Shown in pieces: positions 62,024-64,000 of a stretch of 64,000 nucleotides of DNA. Position numbers and translations under genes: made by a program. The notes below the pieces were generated by a model. The model worked only from the letters and a program-made list of their open reading frames with translations. It searched no databases and was not told the DNA's origin. The stretch comes from Oscillospiraceae bacterium MB08-C2-2. Its GTDB lineage: Bacteria; Bacillota; Clostridia; Oscillospirales; Ruminococcaceae. The stretch's first letter is position 1, and the number at the start of each line of letters is the position of its first letter. The stretch spans positions 1 to 64,000 of the forward strand of contig CP141730.1 in the NCBI GenBank assembly GCA_035621215.1, written 5' to 3'.

Positions 62024-63721
62024 ATGGCGAGGAAAAGCCGAGCAGATATTTCACAAACATCTATGGTGAGAAAATCCAGGAAAATATGGTACGTCGGACT
62101 TTATATTAGATTGTCCAAAGAGGATGAACGCCTGTTAAAACATGACGATTCCGAAAGCGTCAAAAATCAAGAAAAGATATTAAAAGCACATTTTTCCGCT
62201 CTGGATGATGGCGATGCATATGAGATTATCAAGGTGTTTATTGACGACGGCATATCGGGTACAACAGACGAAGAACGGGAAGATTTTCAAGATATGCTGG
62301 CTTATATTGAAGCAGGAAAGATAAATTGTGTTGCTGTGAAAGACCTAGCACGTTCTTTCCGTAACTATGGCGATCAGGGCTATTATTTAGATGATTATTT
62401 CCCTCGCCATAATATACGCTTTATCTCGTTATATCATCAAACGCTGGATAGTTATAAAGACCCACGCAACATGCGGAGTATTGCTGTGCCGATACAAGGC
62501 GTAATGAATGAAAATCATTGTGCCGAAACTTCTGATAAAGTCCGGGCGGTATTTGATATGAAGCGGGGCAACGGGGAGCATATCGGTTCCTTTGCCCCCT
62601 TTGGGTATTTGAAGCATCCGCAGAACAAGAACGCTTTGGTCATTGATGAAGCGGCCGCTGGCGTTGTCCGTGATATTTACACCATGTTTTTAGACGGTAT
62701 GAGCAAAAATGCCATTGTACGAAACTTAAATGAACATGGCGTATTGTGCCCGGCGGCATATAAGCGGGAAGTTTTAAAGCAAAAGTATACCAATCCGAGC
62801 CTTGACCCTGCAAAAAAGTCTCTTTGGTCAGCGACATCCGTTACCACAATATTAAAGAACCGTATGTATTGCGGTGATATGGTACAGGGCCGATACCGCA
62901 AGAAAAGCTATAAAATCCATGTGCAGGAAAGAACGCCCGAAGAAGAATGGTATATCGTGGAGAATACCCATGAGCCAATCATAGAGCGGCGAATCTTTGA
63001 AAAGGTGCAGGCGTTATTGATGAAAGACACTCGAACTGGCCCGCAACAGAAAAAGCTATATTTATTCAGCGGCTTCTTACGCTGTGCCGACTGCGGCAAA
63101 GCAACGACCCGAAGCCAAGTTAAGGATACCGTATACTATTTTTGCCGAACCTATAAAGACCAGTCTAAAACGGCTTGTACTAAGCACTCCATCAAGCACA
63201 ACCGATTAGAAGCGGCAGTCCTCTATGGGATTCGGCAACAAATTTACTTAGCTGTTGATTACTCCAATACCATCGCTTATATCAACAAAGAGCCCTTAGT
63301 TAAAAGCCAAGCTGTGAAATTGCAGAACTCCATAGGGCAGAAAGAAAAAGAGCTTGCAAAAATCACACGATACAAACAAGTGGTTTGGCAGGACTGGAAA
63401 GACGGGGAGATTTCTCGTATAGATTACCGCCATATGCGGGAAGATTACGACAGTCAAATGGAGGAACTTACACAAGTTATCGGAACACTTAAAGCAGAAA
63501 AAGAAGAACTTGAAAACCGCATTGATGCCGAAAGTCCTTTCTTAGCAGTTTTTAAGCAATTTCAAAACATTGAGCAATTGACCAGAGATGTTCTGGTCGA
63601 ACTTGTGGAGCAAATCAAAATACATGAAAACGGCAATATCAGTATAAAGTTTAAGTTTACAGATGAACTGCGCCGGATCATTGAATATATAGAAATCAAT
63701 TGCAAATCCGAAGCGGTTTAA
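62024..63721 (+). CDS. Large serine recombinase (integrase)
   Basis: The ATG at 62024 follows AAAGGAGG and gives 565 residues. The resolvase domain carries the catalytic serine at residue 31 (YIRLSKED) and the arginine-bearing VKDLARSFRNY block. A recombinase domain follows (about 170-300), then a zinc ribbon with CADCGKATTRS near 355 and a partner CRTY and CTKHS, and a coiled coil near 430-530. The C-terminal segment (FKFTDELRRIIEYIEI) resembles DUF4368. This enzyme should integrate or excise the segment it lies on; its relation to the Region 1 element is unclear. Confidence 0.93.
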   Translation: MARKSRADISQTSMVRKSRKIWYVGLYIRLSKEDERLLKHDDSESVKNQEKILKAHFSALDDGDAYEIIKVFIDDGISGTTDEEREDFQDMLAYIEAGKINCVAVKDLARSFRNYGDQGYYLDDYFPRHNIRFISLYHQTLDSYKDPRNMRSIAVPIQGVMNENHCAETSDKVRAVFDMKRGNGEHIGSFAPFGYLKHPQNKNALVIDEAAAGVVRDIYTMFLDGMSKNAIVRNLNEHGVLCPAAYKREVLKQKYTNPSLDPAKKSLWSATSVTTILKNRMYCGDMVQGRYRKKSYKIHVQERTPEEEWYIVENTHEPIIERRIFEKVQALLMKDTRTGPQQKKLYLFSGFLRCADCGKATTRSQVKDTVYYFCRTYKDQSKTACTKHSIKHNRLEAAVLYGIRQQIYLAVDYSNTIAYINKEPLVKSQAVKLQNSIGQKEKELAKITRYKQVVWQDWKDGEISRIDYRHMREDYDSQMEELTQVIGTLKAEKEELENRIDAESPFLAVFKQFQNIEQLTRDVLVELVEQIKIHENGNISIKFKFTDELRRIIEYIEINCKSEAV

Positions 63722-63740
63722 TAGACCGCTCCTAAAAAGG

Positions 63741-63796
63741 CAGTTTGTTTTCCTAATAATAGTGCACCGGTGGGGGCACACATATAAGGAAAACTG
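63741..63796. repeat. Imperfect inverted repeat after the recombinase
   Basis: CAGTTTGTTTTCCT (63741-63754) faces AGGAAAACTG (63787-63796). Between them is GTGCAC...GGGGGCAC. It may be a terminator or part of an attachment site. Confidence 0.45.
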
Positions 63797-63809
63797 AAAA
63801 AGCCCTTAT

Positions 63810-63962
63810 TCGATTAAAGGCTTGCAGGCGGAGTCTTTGCGTGTAAATCTGGAAAATCAAAGCAAAGCCAGTGAAATTGAACGGTTAAAACAACAAAACA
63901 AGCGCTGGATTGTTTTAGCGTTAACTGCAACGGCAGCTAACGTTTTTTTATATTTTAATTAG
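63810..63962 (+). pseudogene. Truncated 3' part of a coiled-coil gene related to 39333-40022
   Basis: The open frame reads SIKGLQAESLRVNLENQSKA then SEIERLKQQN, matching SIKGLHEEFLRVNQENQSKA of the gene at 39333. It diverges into a C-terminal membrane helix (RWIVLALTATAANVFLYF). The N-terminal half is missing and there is no start codon. A stop lies just upstream in frame at 63795. The terminator that follows (GCGTTAACTGC/GCAGCTAACG) is also related to the one at 40041. Confidence 0.75.
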
Positions 63963-64000
63963 ACTGGCTATAAAAGGCCAAGCGTTAAATGGCAGAAGGA

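Overview
The window looks like a low-to-mid GC Firmicute of the class Clostridia, probably in the Oscillospiraceae/Ruminococcaceae. Evidence: strong AGGAGG-type ribosome sites, frequent TTG/GTG starts, sigma-A promoters, LexA/DinR-type SOS boxes, a Rex repressor, rplM-rpsI, and conjugation genes typical of clostridial integrative elements. No species can be named from the sequence.

Region 1 (1 to about 50.3 kb) is one large mobile element, an integrative-conjugative element or integrated conjugative plasmid. It opens with parA-parB (parB carries six 36-bp palindromic repeats), two AT-rich membrane genes and two tandem modules that look like type I toxin-antitoxin loci. Secreted and membrane proteins follow, including a tandemly duplicated family with one decayed copy. 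Next is a compact Tad/Flp-type pilus operon (9.5-16.5 kb), a 1,610-residue membrane-anchored Ig-repeat protein, a tiny Cys/Asn/Gly-rich peptide, and a collagen-like protein with a BclA-like C-terminus. A dead IS200/IS605 transposase separates this block from the transfer region (25.3-42.7 kb). That region holds a HAD phosphatase-like protein, a TOPRIM protein, VirB2-, VirB6-, VirB3- and VirB4-like proteins, an M23 peptidase, a ribbon-helix-helix accessory protein, a MobL-type relaxase of 1,248 residues, an ArdC-like protein, VirD4 and a winged-helix protein. The cargo end carries a Y-family DNA polymerase under an SOS box, an AT-rich SIR2-STAND gene resembling Avs5 antiphage proteins, an ATP-dependent ligase plus Ku (a two-gene NHEJ set), and a small repressor that probably controls a DUF932 gene through a perfect 20-bp palindrome.

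Region 2 (51.0-61.3 kb) is chromosomal backbone: tRNA-Leu(GAG), small conserved genes, a DUF1576 membrane protein, a 1,005-residue sensor-MFS fusion, a GNAT-like protein, rpsI, rplM, an isocitrate/isopropylmalate dehydrogenase family gene and rex. The tRNA's 3' end faces Region 1, so it may be the insertion point, but no integrase or direct repeat was found for that element.

Region 3 (61.35 kb to the end) starts a second mobile segment: a small DUF6870-like gene, a large serine recombinase, then a truncated 3' end of a gene homologous to the coiled-coil gene at 39.3 kb. A recombinase module has apparently landed in, or next to, a second element related to Region 1.

An architectural feature of Region 1 is that many transcription units begin with an intrinsic terminator-like hairpin placed 14-32 bp before the start codon, which hints at attenuation or processive antitermination. 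The most noteworthy items are the paired toxin-antitoxin-like modules with identical RNA 5' ends, the palindromic repeats inside parB, the Tad pilus carried on a conjugative element, the SIR2-STAND cargo, and the sensor-MFS fusion.
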